Origin: Nocardioides sp. ChNu-153
GTDB lineage: Bacteria > Actinomycetota > Actinomycetes > Propionibacteriales > Nocardioidaceae
NCBI RefSeq assembly: GCF_030466625.1
Contig: NZ_JADEVT010000002.1
Coordinates: 310,001 to 374,000 of the forward strand
Reading direction: 5' to 3'
Length of the DNA: 64,000 bases
Shown here: positions 46,062 to 53,117 of the stretch, piece by piece
Layout of the letters: each line of letters begins with the position of its first letter
Numbering within the stretch: the stretch's first letter is position 1
The notes under the pieces: generated by a model
The model's input: only the letters and a program-made list of their open reading frames with translations
The model's database searches: none
What the model was told of the DNA's origin: nothing
Program-made: the position numbers and the translations under genes

Positions 46062-46625
46062 GTGCGCTGGGAGGAGCAGGTCTTCGCGCTGTTCGACGAC
46101 CTCGAGCAGCAGGCGGCCGTCGCGTTCGAGCGCGAGCGGGCGGCCGAGGTGGCAGACCGGGCGCGGGCGGAGTACCGCCAGGTCACGCTGGCGAGCCGGC
46201 TCATGGCGTCGCTCGAGGCGGAGGTCGTGCTCGACGTGCGGGGGCCCGGTGCGGTCGCGGGCCGGCTTCGCCGGGTGGGGGACGGCTGGTGCCTCGTCGA
46301 GACGCCGCGCAGCGACTGGGTGGTGCGGACGGAGACCGTCGAGCTGGTGCGGGGCGCCTCGGAGCGCTCGCGCCCGGAGTCGGCGTGGTCGGTGGTGCAC
46401 CGCCTCGGCCTGGGCTCCGCGCTGCGGCGCCTCTCGGAGGCGGGGGAGCGCTGCGTGCTGCACGCGGTGTGCGGCGCCCGGACGGAGGGCGTCCTGCTCC
46501 GGGTGGGGGCGGACTTCGTCGAGGTCGGCCGGGGCGAGCCCGTGCGCGGCCGCACCCCGGAGGTCGCCCTCGTGCCGTTCGCCGGGCTCGCCGCGGTGCA
46601 GAGCGAGCAGCGGGGCGCGGTCTAG
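46062..46625 (+). CDS. Hypothetical protein with two Sm/SH3-like beta repeats
   Basis: 187-aa protein I cannot assign to a named family. After an N-terminal helix, EEQVFALFDDLEQQAAVAFERERAAEVADRARAEYRQV, there are two similar beta-rich units: VVLDVRGPGAVAGRLRRVGDGWCLVET...DWVVRTETVELVRG (about 75-110) and CVLHAVCGARTEGVLLRVGADFVEVGR...VALVPFAGLAAVQ (about 145-180), each reading like 'set up a strand, xGxLxRVGxDxVEV, VPFxxL', the pattern of Sm-like or ribosome-maturation folds. Such proteins may bind RNA or act as assembly factors. GTG 46062 is set by a leaderless -10. It faces tatB convergently with 4 bp between. Confidence 0.6.
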   Translation: MRWEEQVFALFDDLEQQAAVAFERERAAEVADRARAEYRQVTLASRLMASLEAEVVLDVRGPGAVAGRLRRVGDGWCLVETPRSDWVVRTETVELVRGASERSRPESAWSVVHRLGLGSALRRLSEAGERCVLHAVCGARTEGVLLRVGADFVEVGRGEPVRGRTPEVALVPFAGLAAVQSEQRGAV

Positions 46626-46629
46626 CCGA

Positions 46630-46959
46630 TCAGGTGGCGTCGGCGTCGTACGGCGGGAGCTCGCCCGGCTCGAGGGGTCGCATGCCCGCGCGCTGCGGCT
46701 TGGCCTCCTCCTCCTCGGCCAGGGCCTCCATCACGTGCTTGCGCACGATGACGCGGGGGTCGAGGTCGCGCAGCTCGAGGTCGGCGTACTCCGGCCCGAG
46801 CTCGGTGCGCAGGTCGTCGCGGGCGGTCGTCGCCATCCGGCGGAGCTGGCGCAGCATCTGCCCGGCCTGGCGGGCGACCTCCGGCAGCTTGTCCGGGCCG
46901 AGCACGATCATCGCGACGAGCGCGATGACCGCCAGCTCGGGGATCCCGACGCCGAACAC
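46630..46959 (-). CDS. tatB: Sec-independent translocase component TatB
   Basis: 109-aa subunit of the twin-arginine pathway, which exports folded proteins. N-terminal GVGIPELAVIALVAMIVLGPDKLPEVARQAGQ gives the transmembrane helix, the G-P hinge (LGPDKLP) and the amphipathic helix; the rest is a charged tail (ELGPEYADLELRDLDPRVIV) ending PPYDADAT, as in actinobacterial TatB. GTG 46959 lies 4 nt after the mrp stop, so it is the last gene of the MgtE-like/DUF1003/mrp/tatB cluster. Confidence 0.9.
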   Translation of the reverse strand: MFGVGIPELAVIALVAMIVLGPDKLPEVARQAGQMLRQLRRMATTARDDLRTELGPEYADLELRDLDPRVIVRKHVMEALAEEEEAKPQRAGMRPLEPGELPPYDADAT

Positions 46960-46963
46960 CGGG

Positions 46964-48127
46964 TCAGAACTTCGCGGTGGGCGTGAGACCGAGCTGCATC
47001 CCGGCGAGGCCGCGGCCCCGACCGGTGAGCGAGCGGGCGACCTCGAGCAGCTCCTGCGCGGCGGGCGACGTCGGGTCCGACTCCACGATGGGCTTGCCGG
47101 AGTCGCCGCCCTCGCGCAGCGACGGGTCGAGGGGCACGCGGCCCAGCACGCGCACGTCGTACCCGAACCGCTCCGAGAGCGTGGCCGCGACGCGGTCGCC
47201 GCCGCCCGTGCCGAAGATGTCCAGCTTCTCGCCCTGGGGGCTGAGGAAGAAGCTCATGTTCTCGACGACGCCCACGACGCGCTGGTGCATCATCGACGCC
47301 ATCGTGCCGGCGCGCTCGGCGACCTCCGCGGCCGCCTCCTGCGGGGTCGTCACGACGAGGACCTCGGCGTTCGGCAGGTGCTGGCCCAGCGAGATCGCGA
47401 TGTCACCCGTGCCCGGGGGCAGGTCGAGCAGCAGGGCGTCGAGGTCGCCCCAGTAGACGTCGGAGAGCATCTGCACGAGCGCCCGGTCGAGCATGGGGCC
47501 GCGCCAGGCGACGACCTGGTCGCGCCGCGGCTTGAGCATGCCGATGGAGATGACGGAGACGCCGGACGGCGTGGGCACCGGCATGATCAGGTCGTCGACC
47601 TGGGTGGGGCGCGCGTCGGCGACGCCCAGCATGGCCGGCATCGAGTGGCCGTAGATGTCGGCGTCGACGACGCCGACCTTGAGGCCCTGCTGCGCCATCG
47701 CCAGCGCGAGGTTGACCGTGACGGACGACTTGCCGACACCGCCCTTGCCGCTGGCGATCGCGAACACGCGGGTCAGCGAGCCGGGCTGGGCGAAGGGGAT
47801 CTCGCGCTGCGCCTGGCCGCCCCGCAGCGTGCTCTGCAGGTTCGAGCGCTGCTCGGCGTTCATGACGCCCAGCTCGACGGCGACGCCCGTGACGCCGGGG
47901 AGCCCGCCGACCGCCGCGGTCACGTCCCGGTTGATCGTGTCCTTCAGCGGGCAGCCCGCCACCGTCAGCAGCACCTTGACGCGGACCTGGCCGTCGGGGT
48001 CGACCGCCACGTCGTCCACCATGCCGAGCTCGGTGATGGGGCGCTTGATCTCGGGGTCGTTGACGGAGCCGAGGGCGGTGGTGACCTGCTCGACGCTCGG
48101 CGTGCCTGCCGGCGGGGTGGCGCTCAT
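46964..48127 (-). CDS. mrp: Mrp/NBP35-family iron-sulfur cluster carrier ATPase
   Basis: 387-aa P-loop ATPase that carries [4Fe-4S] clusters to apoproteins. N-terminal DUF59/MIP18-like domain (VTTALGSVNDPEIKRPITELGMVDDVAV, with Cys in VAGCPLKDTINRDV), then the deviant Walker A ASGKGGVGKSSVTVNLALAMA (about 126), the switch GVVDADIYGHSMPAML, and LLLDLPPGTGDIAISL. Interestingly the CxxC that ligates the cluster in many Mrp proteins is not seen; the usual position has ENMSFFLSPQG with no Cys, as in other actinobacteria. ATG 48127 follows TAGGCT by 6 nt (leaderless). Confidence 0.92.
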   Translation of the reverse strand: MSATPPAGTPSVEQVTTALGSVNDPEIKRPITELGMVDDVAVDPDGQVRVKVLLTVAGCPLKDTINRDVTAAVGGLPGVTGVAVELGVMNAEQRSNLQSTLRGGQAQREIPFAQPGSLTRVFAIASGKGGVGKSSVTVNLALAMAQQGLKVGVVDADIYGHSMPAMLGVADARPTQVDDLIMPVPTPSGVSVISIGMLKPRRDQVVAWRGPMLDRALVQMLSDVYWGDLDALLLDLPPGTGDIAISLGQHLPNAEVLVVTTPQEAAAEVAERAGTMASMMHQRVVGVVENMSFFLSPQGEKLDIFGTGGGDRVAATLSERFGYDVRVLGRVPLDPSLREGGDSGKPIVESDPTSPAAQELLEVARSLTGRGRGLAGMQLGLTPTAKF

Positions 48128-48133
48128 GCCCCC

Positions 48134-48139
48134 AGCCTA
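48134..48139 (-). promoter_or_regulatory. Leaderless -10 box of mrp
   Basis: Minus-strand TAGGCT, 6 nt before the ATG; it lies just across the DUF1003 stop. Confidence 0.4.
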
Positions 48140-48700
48140 TCCGTCGCGCCTGCGACGACCGCCCTCGGTGCCCTCGTCGGGGGAGCGCTCCGAGCCGCTC
48201 TCGCGCTCGTCGCCGTCGCCGAGCTCGGCCAGCAGCGCGCGCAGCTCGCTGCGGACGAAGTCGCGCGTCGCGACCTCCCCGACCGCGAGGCGCAGCGAGG
48301 CCACCTCGCGGGCGAGGAACTCCATGTCGGCGTGGGCGCGGGCGTTGGCCCGGCGGTCCTGCTCGGCGACGACCTTGTCGCGGTTCTCCTGCCGGTTCTG
48401 CGCCAGCAGGATCAGCGGGGCGGCGTACGAGGCCTGCAGGCTCAGCATCAGCGTGAGGAAGATGTAGGGGAACGGGTCGAACTGCCACGCGTCGGGCGTC
48501 GCGACGTTCCACACCACCCACACCACGACGAACAGCGACATGTAGAGCAGGAAGCGCGCCGTGCCCATGAACCGCGCGAACTGCTCGGCGAAGCTGCCGA
48601 ACGCGTCGGAGTCGTAGGACGGGCGCCGCACGAGCGGACGGCGCGCGTCCTGGGGGGTGTCGAGGCGACCGCGGTCGCGGCCCTGGTCGCGGGCGCTCAC
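48137..48700 (-). CDS. DUF1003 family membrane protein
   Basis: 187-aa protein with two membrane helices, ARFLLYMSLFVVVWVVWNVA and YIFLTLMLSLQASYAAPLILLAQNRQ (about 48-68 and 80-105), the DUF1003 core, preceded by FGSFAEQFARFMGT. The C-terminal half is a soluble coiled-coil-like helix (RRANARAHADMEFLAREVASLRLAVGEV) with an acidic/Arg tail. Function not established; it usually sits next to the cytoplasmic MgtE-like protein and mrp. Start GTG 48700 overlaps the upstream stop by 4 nt (GTGA), consistent with a two-protein module. Confidence 0.85.
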   Translation of the reverse strand: MSARDQGRDRGRLDTPQDARRPLVRRPSYDSDAFGSFAEQFARFMGTARFLLYMSLFVVVWVVWNVATPDAWQFDPFPYIFLTLMLSLQASYAAPLILLAQNRQENRDKVVAEQDRRANARAHADMEFLAREVASLRLAVGEVATRDFVRSELRALLAELGDGDERESGSERSPDEGTEGGRRRRDG

Positions 48701-49953
48701 CGGCGCTCACCCCGCTCCGCCGCGCGCTCGCGCCAGTCCTCCGGCAGGAGGTGGTCGAGGAGGTCGTCGACGGTCACGGCGCCGAGCAGGCGGCCCTGCT
48801 CGTCGGTGACCGGGGCGGCGACGAGGTTGTACGTCGCGAGGTGGGCCGCGACCTCGTCGATGTTGGCGTCGGGCCGGATCGGGTCGAGCGAGGGGTCGAT
48901 GGCCGACGCGGCGAGGCTCGAGGGCGGCTCGCGCAGGAGGCGCTGGATGTGGGCGGCACCCAGCAGCTTGCCCGTCGGCGTCTCCAGGGGCGGGCGGCAC
49001 ACGAACACGAGGGCGGCCAGGGACGGCGTGATCTCGGCGTTGCGGGCGTGGGCGAGCGCGTCGGCGACCGTCGCGTCGGGGGAGAGGATGACCGGCTCGG
49101 GCGTCATCATCGCGCCGGCGGTCTCCTCGGCGTACGCCATCATGCGCCGCACGTCGGCGGCGTCCTCGGGCTCCATCAGGGCCAGCAGCTGGGCGGCGGT
49201 GTCGTCCGGCAGCTCGGCGATGAGGTCGGCCGCGTCGTCCGGCGACATCTCCTCGAGCACGTCGGCGGCGCGCTCGGAGTCGAGCAGCTCGACCACCGCG
49301 ACCTGGTCCTCCTCCGACATCTCCTCCAGGATCACGGCCAGCCGCTCGTCCGGCAGCGCCAGCACCACGGATCGCCGGCGCTCGGGCGGCAGCTCGTGGA
49401 TGGTGCGCGCGGCGTCGGCGGGCCGCATCTCCCCGATGGCGGTGAGCAGGCGCGTCGCCCCCTGGGCGTCGTCGCGGCGCCCGAGGCCCTCGACCTCGCC
49501 CCACTCCACGACGTGGGTCTGGCCGCGGCGCCGGAAGGTGCGCGAGGACTCCCGCACGGCGATGCGCGAGACGAACCAGTCACGGGTGCGGCTCTGCTCG
49601 ACCGCGATGTCGAAGACCGTGCCGGTCACGCCGGTGTGGCGCAGCGTCACGCGGCTGTCGAGCATCTGCGCGATCACGAGGATCTCGGTCGGCCGCTGCT
49701 CGAAGCGGCGGACGTTCAGCAGCCCCGTGGTGGCGACGTGGTCCGCCTCGATGGCGAGCACGCGCGTCATGGGCAGGAACACCCGCCGGCGGCCGAACAC
49801 CTCGGTGACGAGACCGACCGCGCGGGGCGGGCCACCGTCGCTGCGCAGCACCACGACGACGTCGCGCACCTTGCCCACCTGTTCGCCCTGCGGGTCGAAG
49901 ACCGGCAGTCCGAGCAGGCGGGCGGCGTACACGCGCGGGGTCGGGGAGCTCAC
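48697..49953 (-). CDS. Soluble MgtE-like protein: PRC-barrel + MgtE_N + CBS pair
   Basis: 418-aa protein with no membrane helices. N-terminal two PRC-barrel-like regions (VYAARLLGLPVFDPQGEQVGKVRDVVVVLR, VTLRHTGVTGTVFDIAVEQ), then an MgtE N-type helical superhelix (RPADAARTIHELPPERR, ALMEPEDAADVRRMMAYAEE with the SDxxA-like repeats), and a CBS pair (PSLAALVFVCRPPLETPTGKLLGAAH, YNLVAAPVTDEQGRLLGAVTVDDLLDHLLPEDW). The MgtE channel domain is missing, so it may sense Mg2+ or nucleotides for a partner, probably the DUF1003 protein. Start GTG 49953; TAGCGT box 6 nt upstream. Confidence 0.9.
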   Translation of the reverse strand: MSSPTPRVYAARLLGLPVFDPQGEQVGKVRDVVVVLRSDGGPPRAVGLVTEVFGRRRVFLPMTRVLAIEADHVATTGLLNVRRFEQRPTEILVIAQMLDSRVTLRHTGVTGTVFDIAVEQSRTRDWFVSRIAVRESSRTFRRRGQTHVVEWGEVEGLGRRDDAQGATRLLTAIGEMRPADAARTIHELPPERRRSVVLALPDERLAVILEEMSEEDQVAVVELLDSERAADVLEEMSPDDAADLIAELPDDTAAQLLALMEPEDAADVRRMMAYAEETAGAMMTPEPVILSPDATVADALAHARNAEITPSLAALVFVCRPPLETPTGKLLGAAHIQRLLREPPSSLAASAIDPSLDPIRPDANIDEVAAHLATYNLVAAPVTDEQGRLLGAVTVDDLLDHLLPEDWRERAAERGERR

Positions 49954-49959
49954 GGCGCA

Positions 49960-49965
49960 ACGCTA
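49960..49965 (-). promoter_or_regulatory. Leaderless -10 box of the MgtE-like gene
   Basis: Minus-strand TAGCGT, 6 nt before GTG 49953. Confidence 0.4.
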
Positions 49966-50093
49966 CCGCTAGGCCGCCGGGCCGCACGCCACGCGGACGG
50001 GGCCTGTGGTCTCGCCGTACTGAGCGGTAACATCGCCGGGGGCGCGAGCCACTACGCTGCGCCCAGCCCCTGCCCCCGTGCGGAAGGAACACC

Positions 50094-51293
50094 ATGGCCC
50101 GGCTCTGCCAGACCGACGGCTTGACCGATGTCCAGACGGAGATCGTCAAGGCCGTGCGCCAGTTCGTCGAGGACAAGATCATCCCGGTCGCGACCGAGCT
50201 GGAGCACGCGGACGAGTACCCCACGGAGATCGTCGAGGGGCTCAAGGAGCTCGGGGTGTTCGGCCTGATGATCCCCGAGGAGTACGGCGGGCTGGGGGAG
50301 TCGCTGCTCACCTACGCCCTGTGCGTGGAGGAGATCGCCCGCGGCTGGATGAGTGTCTCGGGCGTCATCAACACCCACTTCATCGTCGCCTACCTGCTGA
50401 TGAAGCACGGCACGGACGAGCAGAAGCAGAAGTACCTGCCCCGCATGGCCACCGGCGAGGTGCGCGGCGCGTTCTCGATGTCGGAGCCCGGGCTGGGCTC
50501 GGACGTCTCGGCCATCACGACCAAGGCGACGAAGCGCGACGACGGGTCGTACTCGATCACCGGCCAGAAGATGTGGCTGACGAACGGCGGCTCCTCCACG
50601 CTCGTCGCGGTGCTGGTGAAGACCGACGAGGGCGCGGACAGCGTCTACAAGAACATGACGACCTTCCTCGTGGAGAAGGAGGCCGGGTTCGGCGAGACCG
50701 CCCAGGGCGTCACCATCCCCGGCAAGATCGACAAGATGGGCTACAAGGGCATCGACACCACGGAGATGATCCTCGAGGGCCACGAGATCTCCGCGGACCA
50801 GGTGCTGGGCGGGGCGCCGGGCCAGGGCTTCTCGCAGATGATGGACGGCGTCGAGGTCGGCCGCGTGAACGTCGCGGCCCGCGCCTGCGGCATCGCCAAC
50901 CGCGCCTTCGAGCTCGGCACCGCCTACGCCCAGCAGCGCCAGACCTTCGGCAAGCCGATCGCCGAGCACCAGGCGATCCTGTTCCGGATCGCCGAGATGG
51001 CCACGAAGGTCGAGACCGCCCACACGATGATGGTGCGCGCGGCGCGGCTGAAGGACTCGGGCCAGCGGATGGACGTCGAGGCCGGCATGGCCAAGATGCT
51101 CGCGAGCGAGTACTGCAACGAGGTCGTCGAGGCGTCGTTCCGCATCCACGGCGGCTACGGCTACTCGAAGGAGTACGAGATCGAGCGCCTCTACCGCGAG
51201 TCGGCGTTCATGCTCATCGGCGAGGGCACCAGCGACATCCAGAAGATGATCATCGGCCGCTCGATGCTCAAGGAGTACCGCCAGAAGGCCTGA
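50094..51293 (+). CDS. Acyl-CoA dehydrogenase
   Basis: 399-aa FAD-dependent dehydrogenase introducing a trans-2 double bond into acyl-CoAs (fatty-acid or branched-chain amino-acid breakdown). Signatures: GLMIPEEYGGLGESLLTY, the flavin-binding GAFSMSEPGLGSDVSAITTKA and WLTNGGSS (about 125-170), and the C-terminal FRIHGGYGYSKEYEIERLYRES with the catalytic-region Glu-type position and GEGTSDIQKMIIGR. It belongs to the ~400-aa short/branched-chain group; the chain length cannot be fixed. ATG 50094 has GGAAGGAACACC before it. The 140-bp upstream region contains GCGGTAACATCGCC, a possible -10 TAACAT, and a palindrome-like TACTGAGCGGTA; a TetR-type site is only a guess. Confidence 0.9.
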   Translation: MARLCQTDGLTDVQTEIVKAVRQFVEDKIIPVATELEHADEYPTEIVEGLKELGVFGLMIPEEYGGLGESLLTYALCVEEIARGWMSVSGVINTHFIVAYLLMKHGTDEQKQKYLPRMATGEVRGAFSMSEPGLGSDVSAITTKATKRDDGSYSITGQKMWLTNGGSSTLVAVLVKTDEGADSVYKNMTTFLVEKEAGFGETAQGVTIPGKIDKMGYKGIDTTEMILEGHEISADQVLGGAPGQGFSQMMDGVEVGRVNVAARACGIANRAFELGTAYAQQRQTFGKPIAEHQAILFRIAEMATKVETAHTMMVRAARLKDSGQRMDVEAGMAKMLASEYCNEVVEASFRIHGGYGYSKEYEIERLYRESAFMLIGEGTSDIQKMIIGRSMLKEYRQKA

Positions 51294-51330
51294 CCGCGCG
51301 CGCCCCTCGCGGCGCCGCACCCCGCACGGC

Positions 51331-51367
51331 ACGAGGGCCGCACCACCGTCGGTGGTGCGGCCCTCGT
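51331..51367. terminator. Bidirectional terminator, perfect 17-bp hairpin
   Basis: 51331-51347 pairs perfectly with 51351-51367 (ACGAGGGCCGCACCACC) around a 3-nt loop, between the acyl-CoA dehydrogenase and the convergent kinase gene. Confidence 0.85.
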
Positions 51368-51420
51368 CGTGCGCGGGGTCGTGCGCGGGATGGTGCGGGG
51401 AACCGTGCGAGGGGCGCGGA

Positions 51421-52956
51421 TCAGCCGGCCGTGAGGAGCACGACGAGCAGCACGAGCACGGCGACCGCCGCGATCGCCACCGCGGCGACGGCCTGCGTGC
51501 TGGGGCCCGACGAGCGGGAGGTGCCGGAGGCGCGGGAGGCGCCCGACGGTCCCTGCGGTCGGGGGGGAGCGGGACGCGGGGGAGCGGGTCGGGGGCCACC
51601 GGGCGCACCGGGGCCGCCGGGGCGCGCGCCCGGCGGGCGGATGCTGGGGTTGGAGCCGCTCGACGGTGCCGACGGCCGCTGCGGCAGGGGCCGGGCGCCG
51701 GACCCGGTGCCCCCGGTGCCCCCGGTTCCCGGACGGTGGGCCGGGTTCGACGGGCTCGAGCCGGGCAACGGTCCGCGGTGGGCCGCGTGGCTCGCGCTGG
51801 ACCCGTGCGAGGGGGCGTCACCGCGGTACGGCGCGCCCGCAGGCCGCCGCGCCCCGGCGGGACCGCCGGGGCCGGCAGGCCCGGTAGGCGCGGAGGGACG
51901 GGGCGGGAGGCCCGTCGCGGGACGCGAGCCGCCGTCGGCACCCGTGCCGCCCGTGCCGCCCGTGCCCACGGTCGGCCGGCCGAGGCCGGGCCCGGACGGG
52001 CTCGAGCCACGGCTGGGCGTGCCGCCGACGGGGCCGGGGCCCCGCCCGGCGGGACGCACGGCGGGGGCGCCGGGCAGCGTCGGCTCGCCGAGGTCGGGCA
52101 CCAGTCGCAGCTCGGGCTGGGTGCGGGCGCGGTCGACGACCGTGCGCAGGTCGCGGCGCATCGACGCCGCGTCGGGGTAGCGGGCCGCCGGGTCCTTGGC
52201 CATCGAGCGGCGCAGCACGGCGTTGACGATGCGGGCCATCGGGTCGCCCTCGACGAACTGGGGGACGGGCTCGCTCAGGTGCGCCAGCCCGACCTCGACG
52301 TCCGTGCCGTGGTACGGCGGGCGCCCCGCCAGCGCGGTCCACAGCACGCAGCCGAGCGCGTAGATGTCGCTCGCGGGCGTCGCGGCCTCGCCGCGGCACC
52401 GCTCGGGCGCCATGTAGCCCATCGTGCCCGCGACCGACCCGGCGACCGTCAGCCCGGGCTGGCCGCCCTGGGCGATGCCGAAGTCGCACAGGTAGGCGTG
52501 CAGGTCGTCGCTGCGGTCGCGCAGGAGCACGTTGCTGGGCTTCACGTCACGGTGGATGACGCCCGCCTTGTGGGCGTCGTGCAGGCCACCGGCCGTCTGC
52601 GCCACGATCTCGGCGGCCTCCCGCACGGGCATGCCCTCGCCCTGCTTGATCGCCTGGCCGAGGTCGCCCCCGGTGACGTACTGCGTCGCGATGTAGAGGC
52701 AGCCGTCCTGCTCGCCGTGGTCGTAGATGTGGATGATGTGCACCGAGTCGAGCCGGGCGAGCACCGAGGCCTCCCGGACGAACCGCTCCTGGTAGTCACC
52801 CTGGGCGGCGTACTGCGGAGCGAGCACCTTGAGGGCGACCGTGCGTCCGAGGCCGGCCTGCTCCGCGGCGTACACCACGCCCATGCCGCCCTGGCCGATC
52901 TGGTCGGTGACGCGGTAGGAGCCGAACTTGTCGCCCACTTCGGGGAACTTCGCCAC
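51421..52956 (-). CDS. Membrane-anchored Ser/Thr protein kinase without external domain
   Basis: 511-aa PknB-type kinase. Glycine loop IGQGGMGVVYAAEQ, Lys in VALKVLAP (about 43), catalytic VIHRDVKPSNVLL (about 137), DFG in LCDFGIAQG, APE in GYMAPERCRG, SDIYALGCVLWTAL. After residue 290 comes a long Gly/Pro/Ser/Arg linker (repeats such as GTGGTGGTG and RPSAPTGPAGPGG), then one transmembrane helix AVAAVAIAAVAVLVLLVVLLTAG at the extreme C-terminus. With nothing outside the membrane, its signal may arrive within the membrane or via a partner. GTG 52956 follows GAAGGAGGCCGAC. A paralogue lies immediately upstream. Confidence 0.93.
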   Translation of the reverse strand: MAKFPEVGDKFGSYRVTDQIGQGGMGVVYAAEQAGLGRTVALKVLAPQYAAQGDYQERFVREASVLARLDSVHIIHIYDHGEQDGCLYIATQYVTGGDLGQAIKQGEGMPVREAAEIVAQTAGGLHDAHKAGVIHRDVKPSNVLLRDRSDDLHAYLCDFGIAQGGQPGLTVAGSVAGTMGYMAPERCRGEAATPASDIYALGCVLWTALAGRPPYHGTDVEVGLAHLSEPVPQFVEGDPMARIVNAVLRRSMAKDPAARYPDAASMRRDLRTVVDRARTQPELRLVPDLGEPTLPGAPAVRPAGRGPGPVGGTPSRGSSPSGPGLGRPTVGTGGTGGTGADGGSRPATGLPPRPSAPTGPAGPGGPAGARRPAGAPYRGDAPSHGSSASHAAHRGPLPGSSPSNPAHRPGTGGTGGTGSGARPLPQRPSAPSSGSNPSIRPPGARPGGPGAPGGPRPAPPRPAPPRPQGPSGASRASGTSRSSGPSTQAVAAVAIAAVAVLVLLVVLLTAG

Positions 52957-53047
52957 GTCGGCCTCCTTCGCTCGTCTGCGTGCCGGCGCCGGTGGGGACG
53001 CGTCGGGGGAGGGAGGACGCGTCGGCCCGTGGCCGTGCTGCCCGGCG

Positions 53048-53075
53048 ACCGTATCCCACGGCGGTCCCCGTCAAA
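53048..53075 (-). promoter_or_regulatory. Promoter of the 51421-52956 kinase
   Basis: Minus-strand -35 TTTGAC (53070-53075), 16-bp spacer, -10 TACGGT (53048-53053); a leader of about 85 nt precedes GTG 52956. Confidence 0.4.
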
Positions 53076-53117
53076 CGCACCGACCGCGCCGCGCGGGCGG
53101 CGGCGGGGACGGGCGGC

